Source: an uncultured Oscillospiraceae bacterium (GTDB lineage: Bacteria > Bacillota > Clostridia > Oscillospirales > Oscillospiraceae). Taken from it: a stretch of 37,758 bases of DNA. The notes below the pieces were generated by a model. That model was not told the DNA's origin, did no database searches, and saw nothing but the letters and a program-made list of their open reading frames with translations. The stretch covers positions 1 through 37,758 of the forward strand of contig CALXDT010000047.1 of NCBI GenBank assembly GCA_944387125.1, written 5' to 3'. Shown here piece by piece: positions 23,072 through 33,848 of the stretch. A program made the translations under genes and the position numbers. Position 1 is the stretch's first letter; each line of letters begins with the position of its first letter.

Positions 23072-24199
23072 TCAGAAATCGTAGAAGGGGCACAGGATCA
23101 TAAAGAAGTTGTCCAGCTCGCCGTTGGCGTCGGAGTAGTGGGTGATGGTAGTGGCATCACCGGCGATCTTCTTCATCTCCTCCAGCAGAGCAGCTTCGTC
23201 GCAGCGTTCGGTGATCTCGCCATTGCACCACTTGATGGCATACTCAACACCGGCCTCGATCATCATCATGTTGATCGCCACTGCCCAGGTGGACATCCGG
23301 CCGGAGTTGCCGTACTCGGCGACCTTGGTCTTGATCTGCTCCAGCATGTAGTCAACGTCACCTTCGTGGCCTTCGGTGGAGATGTTGAAGGCAGAGGGAT
23401 AGCCGTGGTAGGGAGAGGGGCAGCACTGCTGGGGATAGATGGCGCCCAGCTCCGCGCACTGCTGAATCAGGGGAACCTGCATGGAGCAGTTGGTGCAGAA
23501 GAAGGCGGTATCCTTGCCGTACTGATCTACGTAAACCTTGATGTTCTCAGTGACCCAGGCCTGGGCACCGGTAACACCGGCGTCACCGGTGGGATCGGGA
23601 GCGGTGGCTTCTACGTACTCAATGCCCAGCTCGCCGCAGCGCTCCTTGAACAGAGCCTGGCGGGCGGAGATGGTGGCGTAGCCCAGGTGCCGCTCGAAGG
23701 AGACGTGCACGAAGGTCTTTGCGCCCTGCTTGGCAGCCTGGTCGACGATGGTGGTGCCCATGGAGATCTCGTCCACCAGCAGGCAGATGTCGGAAGCGGC
23801 GGCGATAACCGCGGGATCCTCGGCGCAGACACCGGAGATAAACAGGATGTCATCCCGGGTTTCCTTGACCTTGTTGATGGCGGCGGTGGCGCCGGGAACA
23901 GCCTGCACGAAGACAATGGCCTTCACGTCGGGATCGGCAGCCATGTTGGTCACGGTGGCGATGGTCTGCTCGGTCTCAGTGGAGAAGTTGTCGGGATAAG
24001 TGGCGGTGACGATCATGTCGCCGTACTTAGCCTTCATTTTCTGCGCGGCCTGATACTCCTCTTCGCCCTGGGAGACGGTGCCGGTGATGATGCCGATCTT
24101 AAAATCGGAACCGCTGTCATCGGATCCGCCGCAGGCAGCCAGGCTCAAAACCATGGCCAGCGCCAGGATCATGCACAGAACCTTGTTGAACATTTTCAT
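23072..24199 (-). CDS. DUF3798-type substrate-binding lipoprotein of an ABC importer
   Basis: A 375-aa exported lipoprotein. Signal peptide MKMFNKVLCMILALAMVLSLAAC gives Cys23 as the lipid anchor, followed by a GGSDDSGSD linker. The body reads as a periplasmic-binding-protein fold (DFKIGIITGTVSQGEEEYQAAQKMKAKYG, ADPDVKAIVFVQAVPGATAAINKVKE, TTIVDQAAKQGAKTFVHVSFERH). From memory this matches DUF3798; an alternative is a divergent BMP-family nucleoside-binding protein. Ten or so cysteines in the mature part (NCSMQVPLIQQCAE, QCCPSPY) are unusual for an extracellular binding protein. ATG 24199 follows GGGAGG. It is the promoter-proximal gene of the importer operon. Confidence 0.8.
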   Translation of the reverse strand: MKMFNKVLCMILALAMVLSLAACGGSDDSGSDFKIGIITGTVSQGEEEYQAAQKMKAKYGDMIVTATYPDNFSTETEQTIATVTNMAADPDVKAIVFVQAVPGATAAINKVKETRDDILFISGVCAEDPAVIAAASDICLLVDEISMGTTIVDQAAKQGAKTFVHVSFERHLGYATISARQALFKERCGELGIEYVEATAPDPTGDAGVTGAQAWVTENIKVYVDQYGKDTAFFCTNCSMQVPLIQQCAELGAIYPQQCCPSPYHGYPSAFNISTEGHEGDVDYMLEQIKTKVAEYGNSGRMSTWAVAINMMMIEAGVEYAIKWCNGEITERCDEAALLEEMKKIAGDATTITHYSDANGELDNFFMILCPFYDF

Positions 24200-24357
24200 T
24201 TTTGCGTTTTCCTCCCTCAAAAATGGAATGGCAGCCGCCCGGAATCGGTGCAGCCGACCCAGCACGTATCCTTTGGCATCCGCGCCTCTGCCTTCCCCCG
24301 GGATTCCGGAAGCTGTTTCAACACATTATCCAAAGAAAGCGCATCTAGATAGACCAT
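24200..24357 (-). other. 158-nt leader of the DUF3798-type ABC operon
   Basis: The region between promoter and first gene. It contains GC-rich segments able to fold (TTCCGGAATCCCGGGGGAA; CTGGGTCGGCTGCACCGATTC) but no recognised purine or other riboswitch. No gene seen. Confidence 0.35.
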
Positions 24358-24386
24358 ATTATAGTGGATTGTTCACGGTTTCGCAA
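24358..24386 (-). promoter_or_regulatory. SigA-type promoter of the DUF3798-type ABC operon
   Basis: Minus strand TTGCGA (24386-24381), 17-nt spacer, TATAAT (24363-24358). Confidence 0.8.
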
Positions 24387-24775
24387 GTCGTCCTTGCCAA
24401 AATTGCGTATTTTGTGAGAAATTCTATTCTGCCATAAAAAATTCACACATTTTTAACATTCGAACTGTGCATTGTGCCCACAACCTACAGAAGTTTGTCT
24501 CCGCAGCAGAGACAAACCACCCGATTTTTCCACGGATTTCCCCTGAAAACCTTTCCCGGAACCGCAGTTTCCCCGCTGCGCGGACGCCTGTTTTCTCCAA
24601 ACAGCCTCCCGGAAGGCGGCCCTTTTCCCCGAAAGCCGCTCCCTTCGCGTCCGGCTTTGCAGTGGAAACACCGGCAAGTTTCAGACAGAGCCTGTCGGTT
24701 TCGGTGCCAGCGCAGCACAATGGACAGCCGCCGGACATCTGCATTTACATGGGTTCGACCCCCGACACCTTCCTT
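24387..24775. other. Non-coding gap between the ABC operon and tRNA-Gly
   Basis: Contains a perfect hairpin GTTTGTCTC-CGCAGCA-GAGACAAAC (24493-24517). Long open frames on both strands cross it, but one runs straight through the tRNA and none has an RBS, so I call no gene. A GGGTTCGACC motif at 24751-24760 resembles a tRNA T-arm, without the rest of a tRNA. Confidence 0.5.
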
Positions 24776-24821
24776 CCAGACAAGAAAAGGCCGCCCAATG
24801 GGGCGGCCTTTTCTTGTCTGG
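24776..24821 (-). terminator. Terminator of tRNA-Gly
   Basis: A stem of about 20 bp with arms CCAGACAAGAAAAGGCCGCC and its complement, and a short loop. The descending arm carries TTTTCTT. On the minus strand the tRNA's encoded CCA forms the first three bases of the stem. Confidence 0.85.
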
Positions 24822-24892
24822 AGCAGGGTACGGGAGCCGAACCCGCCTTCACGGCTTGGGAAGCCGTTGTATTACCGATATACGAACCCTGC
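24819..24892 (-). tRNA. tRNA-Gly (anticodon CCC)
   Basis: Read on the minus strand. Acceptor stem GCAGGGT / ACCCTGC, D-arm with TATCGGTAATA, anticodon stem ACGGC / GCCGT around loop TTCCCAA (anticodon CCC), variable loop GAAG, T-arm GCGGG-TTCGGCT-CCCGT, discriminator T and an encoded CCA (24821-24819). It is a complete cloverleaf of 74 nt including CCA. It has its own promoter and terminator. Confidence 0.95.
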
Positions 24893-24905
24893 GGCTGTAT
24901 TTGGT

Positions 24906-24934
24906 ATTATAGCAAAGTCTTTGAAAAAAAGCAA
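24906..24934 (-). promoter_or_regulatory. Promoter of tRNA-Gly
   Basis: Minus strand TTGCTT (24934-24929), 17-nt spacer, TATAAT (24911-24906), 14 nt before the mature 5' end. Confidence 0.85.
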
Positions 24935-24950
24935 GTCCTTTTTATCGATT

Positions 24951-24983
24951 GGGGAGCCTGGGAGAAAAAATCCCAGGCTCCCC
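24951..24983 (-). terminator. Hairpin downstream of the CDF exporter, probable terminator
   Basis: Perfect 13-bp stem GGGGAGCCTGGGA / TCCCAGGCTCCCC with a 7-nt loop just after the stop codon. No T-run follows on the minus strand, so efficiency is uncertain; read-through would enter the tRNA promoter. Confidence 0.65.
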
Positions 24984-24990
24984 AAGGGGG

Positions 24991-26163
24991 CTAATGGAAA
25001 TCCGCCGCGTCAAAGGTGATCCGCACATGGTAAACCGGCTCCCCCGGCAGGTTCAGCGCCTGCTCAATCTCCCGGCGGATCTGCTCCTCCTGCCCCCGCA
25101 AACGGCTGGGCAGCGGCACATCAAACACCAGATTCATGTGGCGCTTTCCCGGAACCATCCGGAAGTCGTGGAGGGTCAGGCCGGGATCCCAGATGGAGAG
25201 CAGCTTGCTTACCTGCTGCTTCAGCTGATTCAGCGCCGGATCATCGGTAATGACCGGATCGTAGTGAATGACCAAATGTACATTGTGGCTGCGCAGGCAT
25301 TCCCGCTCCATATCATCAATGGCCTCATGGCACTCCAGCGGGTCTTCCCGGTAGTCCATTTCCACATGGATGCTGGCAAACCGCTGCCCCGGGCCGTAGT
25401 CGTGCACCATCAGATCGTGGTAGCCCAATACCTTGGGCTGCTTGCAGATATAATCCACAATTTCCCGGCGCAGCGCCGGGTCGGCGTTTTCCCCCAGCAG
25501 CGGCGAGATGGTGTCCTTGGCCAGCCCCCATCCGCTGTACAGGATAAAGGCCGCCACCGCCAGACCCATGTAGCCGTCCACGGAAATTTCCCAAAAGTAC
25601 TCCAATACCGAAGCCAGCAGCACCGCCCCGGTGGTGATGCAGTCGTTGCGGCTGTCGGCCGAGGAAGCCAGCAGCGCGGTGGAGTCGATCATCTTCCCCA
25701 GGCGGCGGTTAAACCGGCTCATCCACAGCTTTACGGCGATGGACGCAGCCAGAATCCCCAGCGTCACCACCGAAACATCCACCGGTGCGGGGGAAAGGAT
25801 TTTGCCTATGGAGGACTGCACCAGCTCCGCGCCGATCAGCAGAATCAGCGCCGCCACAGCCAGACCGCTTAAATACTCCGCCCGGGCATGGCCGTAGGGA
25901 TGCCGCTCATCCGCAGGCTTATCCGCCACATAGAACCCCACCAGGGTGACAATGGCGCCGGAGGCGTCGGACAGGTTGTTCATGGCGTCCGCAATCACCG
26001 CCAGGGAGCCGCTGAGCAGGCCTGCCAGAAGTTTCCCCAGGCACAGCAGCACATTGCAGCAGATTCCCACCCAGCCGGACAAGGTGCCCACCTTCCCCCG
26101 GACATGGGGATCCGCGGCGTTATCCGGATCCTTGACAAACAGACGCAGCAGCAAATCGGTCAT
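24991..26163 (-). CDS. Cation diffusion facilitator, probably manganese-type, with duplicated cytoplasmic domain
   Basis: Proton-coupled divalent metal exporter of the CDF family, 390 aa, with six helices in residues 28-215. The transport-site motifs are NNLSD (NxxxD) in helix 2 and DSRND (DxxxD) in helix 5, the combination seen in Mn-exporting CDFs such as the MneP/MneS type; Zn exporters usually have His. The first ZT_dimer-like domain spans about 220-300 (YHDLMVHDYGPGQRFASIHVEMD). A second, similar unit spans about 315-388 (LHDFRMVPGKRHMNLVFDV), which explains the extra length over the usual 300 aa. ATG 26163 follows AAGGAGG. An inverted repeat upstream may be its operator. Confidence 0.9.
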   Translation of the reverse strand: MTDLLLRLFVKDPDNAADPHVRGKVGTLSGWVGICCNVLLCLGKLLAGLLSGSLAVIADAMNNLSDASGAIVTLVGFYVADKPADERHPYGHARAEYLSGLAVAALILLIGAELVQSSIGKILSPAPVDVSVVTLGILAASIAVKLWMSRFNRRLGKMIDSTALLASSADSRNDCITTGAVLLASVLEYFWEISVDGYMGLAVAAFILYSGWGLAKDTISPLLGENADPALRREIVDYICKQPKVLGYHDLMVHDYGPGQRFASIHVEMDYREDPLECHEAIDDMERECLRSHNVHLVIHYDPVITDDPALNQLKQQVSKLLSIWDPGLTLHDFRMVPGKRHMNLVFDVPLPSRLRGQEEQIRREIEQALNLPGEPVYHVRITFDAADFH

Positions 26164-26212
26164 ATTTTCCTCCTTGATCCTCTGAAAAGCGGCATTTCAG
26201 GCTCTACTCAGG

Positions 26213-26231
26213 GTAGAATCCGGGATTCTAC
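26213..26231. promoter_or_regulatory. Inverted repeat upstream of the CDF exporter (candidate operator)
   Basis: GTAGAATC-CGG-GATTCTAC, a perfect 8-bp palindrome, 50 bp before the CDF start codon and upstream of the divergent degV promoter. A second hairpin, ATTTTCGGG/CCCGAAAAT, follows at about 26247-26271. Confidence 0.45.
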
Positions 26232-26274
26232 TGTTCGTAGCCCGGTATTTTCGGGTTTTTCTCCCGAAAATGGC

Positions 26275-26303
26275 GTGACATTTGTCCGGGGATGATGTAT
26301 GAT
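26275..26303 (+). promoter_or_regulatory. Promoter of degV
   Basis: GTGACA (26275-26280), 17-nt spacer, TATGAT (26298-26303). The leader to the start codon is about 110 nt, without a recognised riboswitch. Confidence 0.7.
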
Positions 26304-26422
26304 AGACAGTGACAATACCATATGCAGGAATCCCTTTCCCCATGCCTGGGGCGTCAGCCGGTACCAGGTTATTTTATCACGGACCGGGGCTCCTGTCTAT
26401 TTCTTTTTGGAGGATGAGATCC

Positions 26423-27283
26423 ATGTCTTATCAAATCATTACCGATTCCGCCTGTGATTTTCCCGACCAATACTATGCCAAGCTGAACCTGACCATGGTT
26501 CCTTTGAGCGTGGAGTTCCGGGGCGAGGTGTTCCCGGATCGGAACAACGACACCCTGAAGGATATGTATGAGGGGCTCCGCACCGGGGAAGCCGCCAAAA
26601 CCTCCGCTGTAAACCCGGAAACCTGGGCGGCGGCCATGGAAGGCGCCCTTTCCCAGGGGCTGGACGTGCTGGTGCTGGCCTTCTCCTCCGGACTGTCCAC
26701 CACCTACCAGTCCGCGGCCATTGCCGCTCAGGATCTGCAGGAAAAATACCCTCAGCAGAAAATCCGGGTGGTGGATACCCTTTCCGCCTCTCTGGGGCAG
26801 GGTCTGCTGGTTTGGTACGCCTGCCAGAAGCGGGATGCCGGCATGTCCCTGGACGAGGTGGCCGCCTGGGTGGAGGAAAACAAGTTCCACCTGTGCCACT
26901 GGTTCACGGCGGACGATCTGATGTACCTGAAGCGGGGCGGGCGGATCAGCGCCACCACCGCCGTGGTAGGCACCATGCTCCAGATCAAGCCGGTGCTTCA
27001 CGTGGACGACGAGGGGCATCTGATCAGCATGGCCAAAGCCCGGGGGCGGAAGGCCTCCATTGACGCTCTGGCCAAAAAAGTCGGTGAGCTTGGCGCCGGC
27101 TGGGACAACAGCACCATGTTCATCTCCCACGGCAACTGTCTGGAAGACGCCCAGTACCTGTCCGACCAGCTGAAGAAGCTCTACGGGGTGAAGAATGTGT
27201 TTATCAGCTACGTAGGCGCTGTAATCGGCGCCCATGCCGGCCCCGGCGTTCTGGCGCTGTTCTTCCTGGGCGATCACCGGTAA
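26423..27283 (+). CDS. DegV family fatty-acid-binding protein
   Basis: A 286-aa cytoplasmic protein of the DegV/FakB family. Members bind a fatty acid and hand it to the kinase FakA for phosphorylation. Family marks: N-terminal YQIITDSACDFP, MVPLSVEFRGEVF, GEAAKTSAVNPETW, VLAFSSGLSTTYQSA, VVDTLSASLGQGLLV, DDLMYLKRGGRISATTAVVGTMLQIKPVL and C-terminal YVGAVIGAHAGPGVLALFFLG. ATG 26423 has GGAGG at a good distance; the frame is open further upstream without family similarity. It is a single gene with its own promoter and terminator. No fakA homologue is adjacent. Confidence 0.95.
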   Translation: MSYQIITDSACDFPDQYYAKLNLTMVPLSVEFRGEVFPDRNNDTLKDMYEGLRTGEAAKTSAVNPETWAAAMEGALSQGLDVLVLAFSSGLSTTYQSAAIAAQDLQEKYPQQKIRVVDTLSASLGQGLLVWYACQKRDAGMSLDEVAAWVEENKFHLCHWFTADDLMYLKRGGRISATTAVVGTMLQIKPVLHVDDEGHLISMAKARGRKASIDALAKKVGELGAGWDNSTMFISHGNCLEDAQYLSDQLKKLYGVKNVFISYVGAVIGAHAGPGVLALFFLGDHR

Positions 27284-27301
27284 TCCTTTCATAAAATATA
27301 C

Positions 27302-27336
27302 GCAGGGAACCGCCTTTGGCGGTTCCCTGCTGTGTT
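27302..27336 (+). terminator. Terminator between convergent degV and DUF3048 genes
   Basis: Perfect 13-bp stem GCAGGGAACCGCC / GGCGGTTCCCTGC with a TTT loop, followed by TGTGTTTT. It may serve both directions. Confidence 0.85.
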
Positions 27337-27346
27337 TTGGCAAAAA

Positions 27347-28492
27347 TCAGCCCGCGGTGGTCTCGGCCACGGTCTCGGCTGTGGTCTCGGCGGAGGTTTC
27401 CGCAGGAACCGCGCCGGTCCAGGTCACAGGAGATTCGGGGGTGCAGATGGCAATGTAGGTGTTGCCCATTCCCAGATCCAGAGGCGTGCCGTCCTCATGG
27501 AAGAACCGGAAGGGCTGGTCGTCGCCGTCGCAGGTCCAGGTAATGGGGATAATCTTACCGCCGTTGGCGAAGTAGCCGGTGCCGCCGGCCAGGAAGTCCG
27601 CCACGTGGTAAATGCCGTTGGTGGTGATCTGGGCGTGCATCACCAGAACGTTGGTGAACATCTCCTTTTCACCGGTGATCTGGTCGGTCATCTCCTGGCC
27701 GTACTGGTTGAACACATACCGGTCGGCCTCGGCGTCATAGCGCATGATGGTCTCCTTCTTGGCCCTGTCGTAAACCAGGGTGACGCTGATCTCCTGGGCG
27801 TCCTCACCCTCCGCGGGGGTGCCGTCCTCAGTGAAGGTGAAGCCGTAATCCCGCTCCAGGGTCATCTCCATGCCCTGGCTCTGGGCATAAGCCTTGATGC
27901 CGGAGCCGATGCCGAAGAGGGTGTTTTCATAGCTGCGGTTATACTCGGTATCCCGGTAGGAAGCGCCGGTGGAGGCAACCGCCCACTGGTCAATGTTGAA
28001 GTTGTCGATTCCCCGGTCGGCAGCGTCCCGCAGAGCCTGACTGGAGCCGCCGGCGTGGGACAGAATCAGATCGTAGTGCTGGGCAATGTCGTTGAACATG
28101 GGGCGGGTGGAGCGGGTGGCGCCGATGGCCTCCACGCTTTCAATATCCGTAAACAGCGCCAGGCACCGCACCACATTCTGCTGGTTGACGAAGCACTCAA
28201 TGAGCATATCCGCCTGGGTCACACCCACATGGGGAATATTCTCCGCCAGGTTGCTGACGGTGTTGGCAAAGATCCGACCGGTAAAGGGCTCGTCCAGAAT
28301 CTGGCCGTTCAGGGGATTGTAATAGACCGGCGCCGGCTCCGTAGTGGGCGCGGTGGTAGCCTCCGTAGCAGGCTCTGTGGCCGGTTCCGTTTCCACCGCC
28401 GTAGGGGTGGTGGCAGGCTGTTCAGCTGCCTGGCCGCCGCAGCCGCACAGCAGCAAGACCAGTGCAAGGGTCAGCGCAAGGATTCTTTTCAT
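27347..28492 (-). CDS. DUF3048 domain lipoprotein (YerB-like)
   Basis: A 381-aa lipoprotein: MKRILALTLALVLLLCGCGG with lipobox LLCGC, then a Thr/Pro/Glu-rich spacer (ATEPATEATTAPTTEPAP). The DUF3048 body begins NPLNGQILDEPFTGRIFANTVSNLAENIPHVGVTQADMLIECFVNQQ and includes EAIGATRSTRPMFNDIAQHYDLILSHAGGS. The C-terminal DUF3048_C part is recognisable in GIYHVADFLAGGTGYFANGGKIIPITW. A second low-complexity tail (AETSAETTAETVAETTAG) ends the protein, possibly a wall-spanning linker. Function of the family is unknown. ATG 28492 follows AAAGGA. It is the last gene of the secA operon, 77 nt after the binding-protein gene. Confidence 0.9.
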   Translation of the reverse strand: MKRILALTLALVLLLCGCGGQAAEQPATTPTAVETEPATEPATEATTAPTTEPAPVYYNPLNGQILDEPFTGRIFANTVSNLAENIPHVGVTQADMLIECFVNQQNVVRCLALFTDIESVEAIGATRSTRPMFNDIAQHYDLILSHAGGSSQALRDAADRGIDNFNIDQWAVASTGASYRDTEYNRSYENTLFGIGSGIKAYAQSQGMEMTLERDYGFTFTEDGTPAEGEDAQEISVTLVYDRAKKETIMRYDAEADRYVFNQYGQEMTDQITGEKEMFTNVLVMHAQITTNGIYHVADFLAGGTGYFANGGKIIPITWTCDGDDQPFRFFHEDGTPLDLGMGNTYIAICTPESPVTWTGAVPAETSAETTAETVAETTAG

Positions 28493-28569
28493 GATTCTCG
28501 TCCTTTCATATGGTTGTTTGTGGTTTATCTTGAACGTCTTTCCTTCCGTGGGAGAAAAGGCAGTCAAAA

Positions 28570-30156
28570 TCATTCCTCATAGATGGTCTCCAGCTGGCAG
28601 TCCTCCATATTCTTGCCCATGGAATAGTAGAACACGTTATCCCGGGAAGGAGACAGATCCGGCAGCAGACCCCGCTGGGCATAGACCGCATAGTAACCAA
28701 AAAGCACCGGGATGATCCGGCCGTCCTGCGCCAGGGTTCTGTGGAGGTTGGAAAAGTTGCCGCTGTTTTCCAGCGCGTTCAGGCACATGTTGTACAGGGT
28801 CTCGTGGCTCAGGGAACCGCGGCTCATTTCCCCGTAGGGACGGAAGAACTCCGTCAGATCCATGTTGGGAGACAGCCGGGTCATGCCCAGGTAAATATCG
28901 TAGTTGGAGGCATAGAGCACATCCTGATAGGTGCCGGGCGTATACTCCTTGACCTCGCAGGGCAGACCCATTTCCGTGAGCCTGCTCGCCAGATCCCGGG
29001 CAATCTGCACCCGGGCGGAGTCGGCGCTGTTAACCACCAGACGCATGGTCATCTGCGCCCCATCCTCGTCCCTGGGAATCTGATAGCCCCGGAGAGCGTC
29101 GATGAACTTCATGGAGTCATAGGCATACTGGGCGTCAAGGGTCTTGTTGTAGTAGCTTTCCGTGGGGGCGCAGGCCAGCGTCACCGGCTCAACCATGCCG
29201 TTGTAAATCTCGTCGGCATAGGTCTGGCGATCCACCGCGTAGGTCAGAATGGTGCGCAGCAGTCCCGACTCGAAAAAATCGCTGTAGAAGATGCTGCATC
29301 CGAGATACATCATGTAGCCGCTTTCCACTTCCCACAGTTCATAGTCGCACCGATACTCCGCGAAGGAGGCGCTCATGGGGTTCGTGCATACCACGCTGAC
29401 GTTGCCAAACTGGAATGCGTCCCGCACATCTGCCGGAGAAGAGACCTCCACCAGGTCGATGATCTCGTCGGTCGCCGGGATCTTCAGGCTGCCGCACCAC
29501 CAGGACTGCACCCGCTGCAAGCTGGCGCCGTTGGTCCCCTCGGCAAACACATAAGGGCCGGTGCCCAGAGGCAGCTCCGCCTCCACATCCGAGGCCTTGA
29601 CAATGGGTACATCCAGCAGCAGCGGCAGATTGCCGTAGTCGGTGTCCAGGTAGAAGGCGACGCCGCCGTCGTCCAGGGCCTCCACCTCCACCAGATGGTA
29701 GAACCGGTTTTTATAGTAGTCGTTTTCCTTGGCCTTATTGTACGTGGCCACCACATCCTGCGCCGTGACCTTGGTGCCGTCGGAGAAGGTGGCGTTTTCC
29801 TCCAGGTAGATCACCCAGGTTCGGTTGTTGGCCGAGACCCGGTATTGGGAGCAGAGAATGGGGGTAACGTTTTTATCGCTGTCCACCGCGAACAGCCCCT
29901 GATACATCAGGGACATCAGCACCCGGTTGGTATAGTCGCTGCCGAACAGCGGATTCAGGGATCGATCCGGGTAATAGGCCAGGGTCAGCTCCTGGTCTTC
30001 CTCCTCATCCGGAAGAATATCCTCCGGATCCTGGCCTTCCATCAAAATGGCGTCTCCGGTGGGAACATATCCGGAGTTGTCAATTTTATTGGCGCAGCCG
30101 GAAAAAGCGCCCAGAATCATCGCGCAAATCAGAAAAAGGGAAATGCTTTGTTTCAT
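28570..30156 (-). CDS. Family 5 extracellular solute-binding lipoprotein (orphan)
   Basis: A 528-aa OppA/DppA-like lipoprotein with signal peptide MKQSISLFLICAMILGAFSGC. Mature protein: acidic linker (EGQDPEDILPDEEEDQE), then the SBP_bac_5 fold (LNPLFGSDYTNRVLMSLMYQGLFAVDSDKNVTPIL, TWVIYLEENATFSDGTKVTAQDVVATYNKAKE, LRTILTYAVDRQTYADEIYNGMVEPVTLACAP). It normally delivers peptides to an Opp permease, but no permease or ATPase genes are next to it; the upstream neighbours are pgeF and secA. It may feed a transporter encoded elsewhere or have another role. ATG 30156 follows GGGAGG and overlaps the pgeF stop by 4 nt (ATGA). An in-frame ATG at 30174 is less likely. Confidence 0.9.
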   Translation of the reverse strand: MKQSISLFLICAMILGAFSGCANKIDNSGYVPTGDAILMEGQDPEDILPDEEEDQELTLAYYPDRSLNPLFGSDYTNRVLMSLMYQGLFAVDSDKNVTPILCSQYRVSANNRTWVIYLEENATFSDGTKVTAQDVVATYNKAKENDYYKNRFYHLVEVEALDDGGVAFYLDTDYGNLPLLLDVPIVKASDVEAELPLGTGPYVFAEGTNGASLQRVQSWWCGSLKIPATDEIIDLVEVSSPADVRDAFQFGNVSVVCTNPMSASFAEYRCDYELWEVESGYMMYLGCSIFYSDFFESGLLRTILTYAVDRQTYADEIYNGMVEPVTLACAPTESYYNKTLDAQYAYDSMKFIDALRGYQIPRDEDGAQMTMRLVVNSADSARVQIARDLASRLTEMGLPCEVKEYTPGTYQDVLYASNYDIYLGMTRLSPNMDLTEFFRPYGEMSRGSLSHETLYNMCLNALENSGNFSNLHRTLAQDGRIIPVLFGYYAVYAQRGLLPDLSPSRDNVFYYSMGKNMEDCQLETIYEE

Positions 30157-30953
30157 GAATGGCCTCCCGCGCACAGGATCACGGCGCCCTGGGAGCCGCG
30201 CTGCCCCCGGGTCGCCCGGTGGGACCAGAACCGCCCGCTCTGGCAGTAGGTGCAGGCGTCGCTGACGGCAATGTGGGTCACGCCTGCCCGGCGCAGCGCC
30301 AGAGCGTTCAGCTGCTTCAGGTCGGGAAAATACTTTTCTCCCCGCCGCTCCACATAGTCCCAGGCCTCCTGCCCAAAAGCCGCTTCCATGGCCTGGGGCA
30401 CGTCCATATGGGTCTCAAAGTGACACTTCGCAATATTGGGGCCGATGGCCGCCCGGATATCCTCCGGCCGGGCGCCGAAATTTCTTTCCATGGCCTCCAC
30501 CGCTTTGGCGGCAATGGCCTTGGCGGTGCCCCTCCACCCGGCGTGGACGGCGCCCACCGCCCCAGTCACCGGGTCGTGCAGAAGAATGGGGGTGCAGTCG
30601 GCGGTAAAGGCCATCAGCGCCACCCCGGGGGTGCAGGTAACAAGGCCGTCGCACTCCGGATAATCCCGGTGGCACAGTCCCCGGGCATCCGCCTCCGTAA
30701 CCACCCGGACAATGTCCGAATGGGTCTGACGGGTAAGCACCAGCTTTTCCGGGTCAAAGCCAATGGCTTCGGCCAGGATGCGGATATTCCGCTCCACGTT
30801 CTCCATGGGATCCGAGGGGCAGCAGGTCAGATTCAGGCTGGCCTGGGCGCCGGTGCTCACCCCGCCGAAGCGGGTGGTGAATCCATGGGGCGCGGAGATC
30901 TCCTCGGCTGCCAGGTATTCCAGGGTGCCTTTCTTTATGGTTTTGATCGACAT
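30153..30953 (-). CDS. pgeF: Peptidoglycan editing factor / laccase-domain protein (PgeF, YfiH, YlmD)
   Basis: A 266-aa DUF152 (Cu-oxidase_4) protein. Conserved motifs are PHGFTTRFGGVSTG, LTRQTHSD (His), MAFTADCTPILL (Cys) and GAVHAGWRGTAKAI (His), which form the zinc/copper site. Family members are purine nucleoside phosphorylase/adenosine deaminase-like enzymes (the LACC1 group), and in E. coli PgeF keeps wrong amino acids out of peptidoglycan. ATG 30953 follows GGAG. It lies 29 nt after secA and overlaps the binding-protein gene by 4 nt. Confidence 0.92.
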   Translation of the reverse strand: MSIKTIKKGTLEYLAAEEISAPHGFTTRFGGVSTGAQASLNLTCCPSDPMENVERNIRILAEAIGFDPEKLVLTRQTHSDIVRVVTEADARGLCHRDYPECDGLVTCTPGVALMAFTADCTPILLHDPVTGAVGAVHAGWRGTAKAIAAKAVEAMERNFGARPEDIRAAIGPNIAKCHFETHMDVPQAMEAAFGQEAWDYVERRGEKYFPDLKQLNALALRRAGVTHIAVSDACTYCQSGRFWSHRATRGQRGSQGAVILCAGGHS

Positions 30954-30982
30954 GGCAGTTCTCCATTTTGCCGCCGGATGGT

Positions 30983-33745
<2,763 letters not shown>

Positions 33746-33842
33746 GAATGTCTCCTTCGGGTAAGTAAATAGCAGGCTGCCCAATGTCGTCAGCTTCCCG
33801 CAGCCGGAAACCGTCCCCTCTCCGGGCAAATTAACTAACTAC

Positions 33843-33848
33843 ATTATA
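33843..33848 (-). promoter_or_regulatory. secA: Extended -10 promoter of secA
   Basis: Minus strand TGCTATAAT (TG-extended -10, TATAAT 33848-33843) about 98 nt upstream of the start. The -35 region (TTTTAA at 17 nt) is weak, as is common with an extended -10. Confidence 0.65.

Noticed and set aside
24745..24775. A GGGTTCGACC motif resembling a tRNA T-arm, possible att site or second tRNA
   Set aside because: No acceptor, D or anticodon arm can be folded around it, and no integrase gene or direct repeat is visible.
24424..25019. Several long overlapping open frames (up to 181 codons) on both strands
   Set aside because: They cross the tRNA-Gly, its promoter or strong hairpins, have no ribosome binding sites and read as low-complexity Pro/Arg/Ser-rich text.
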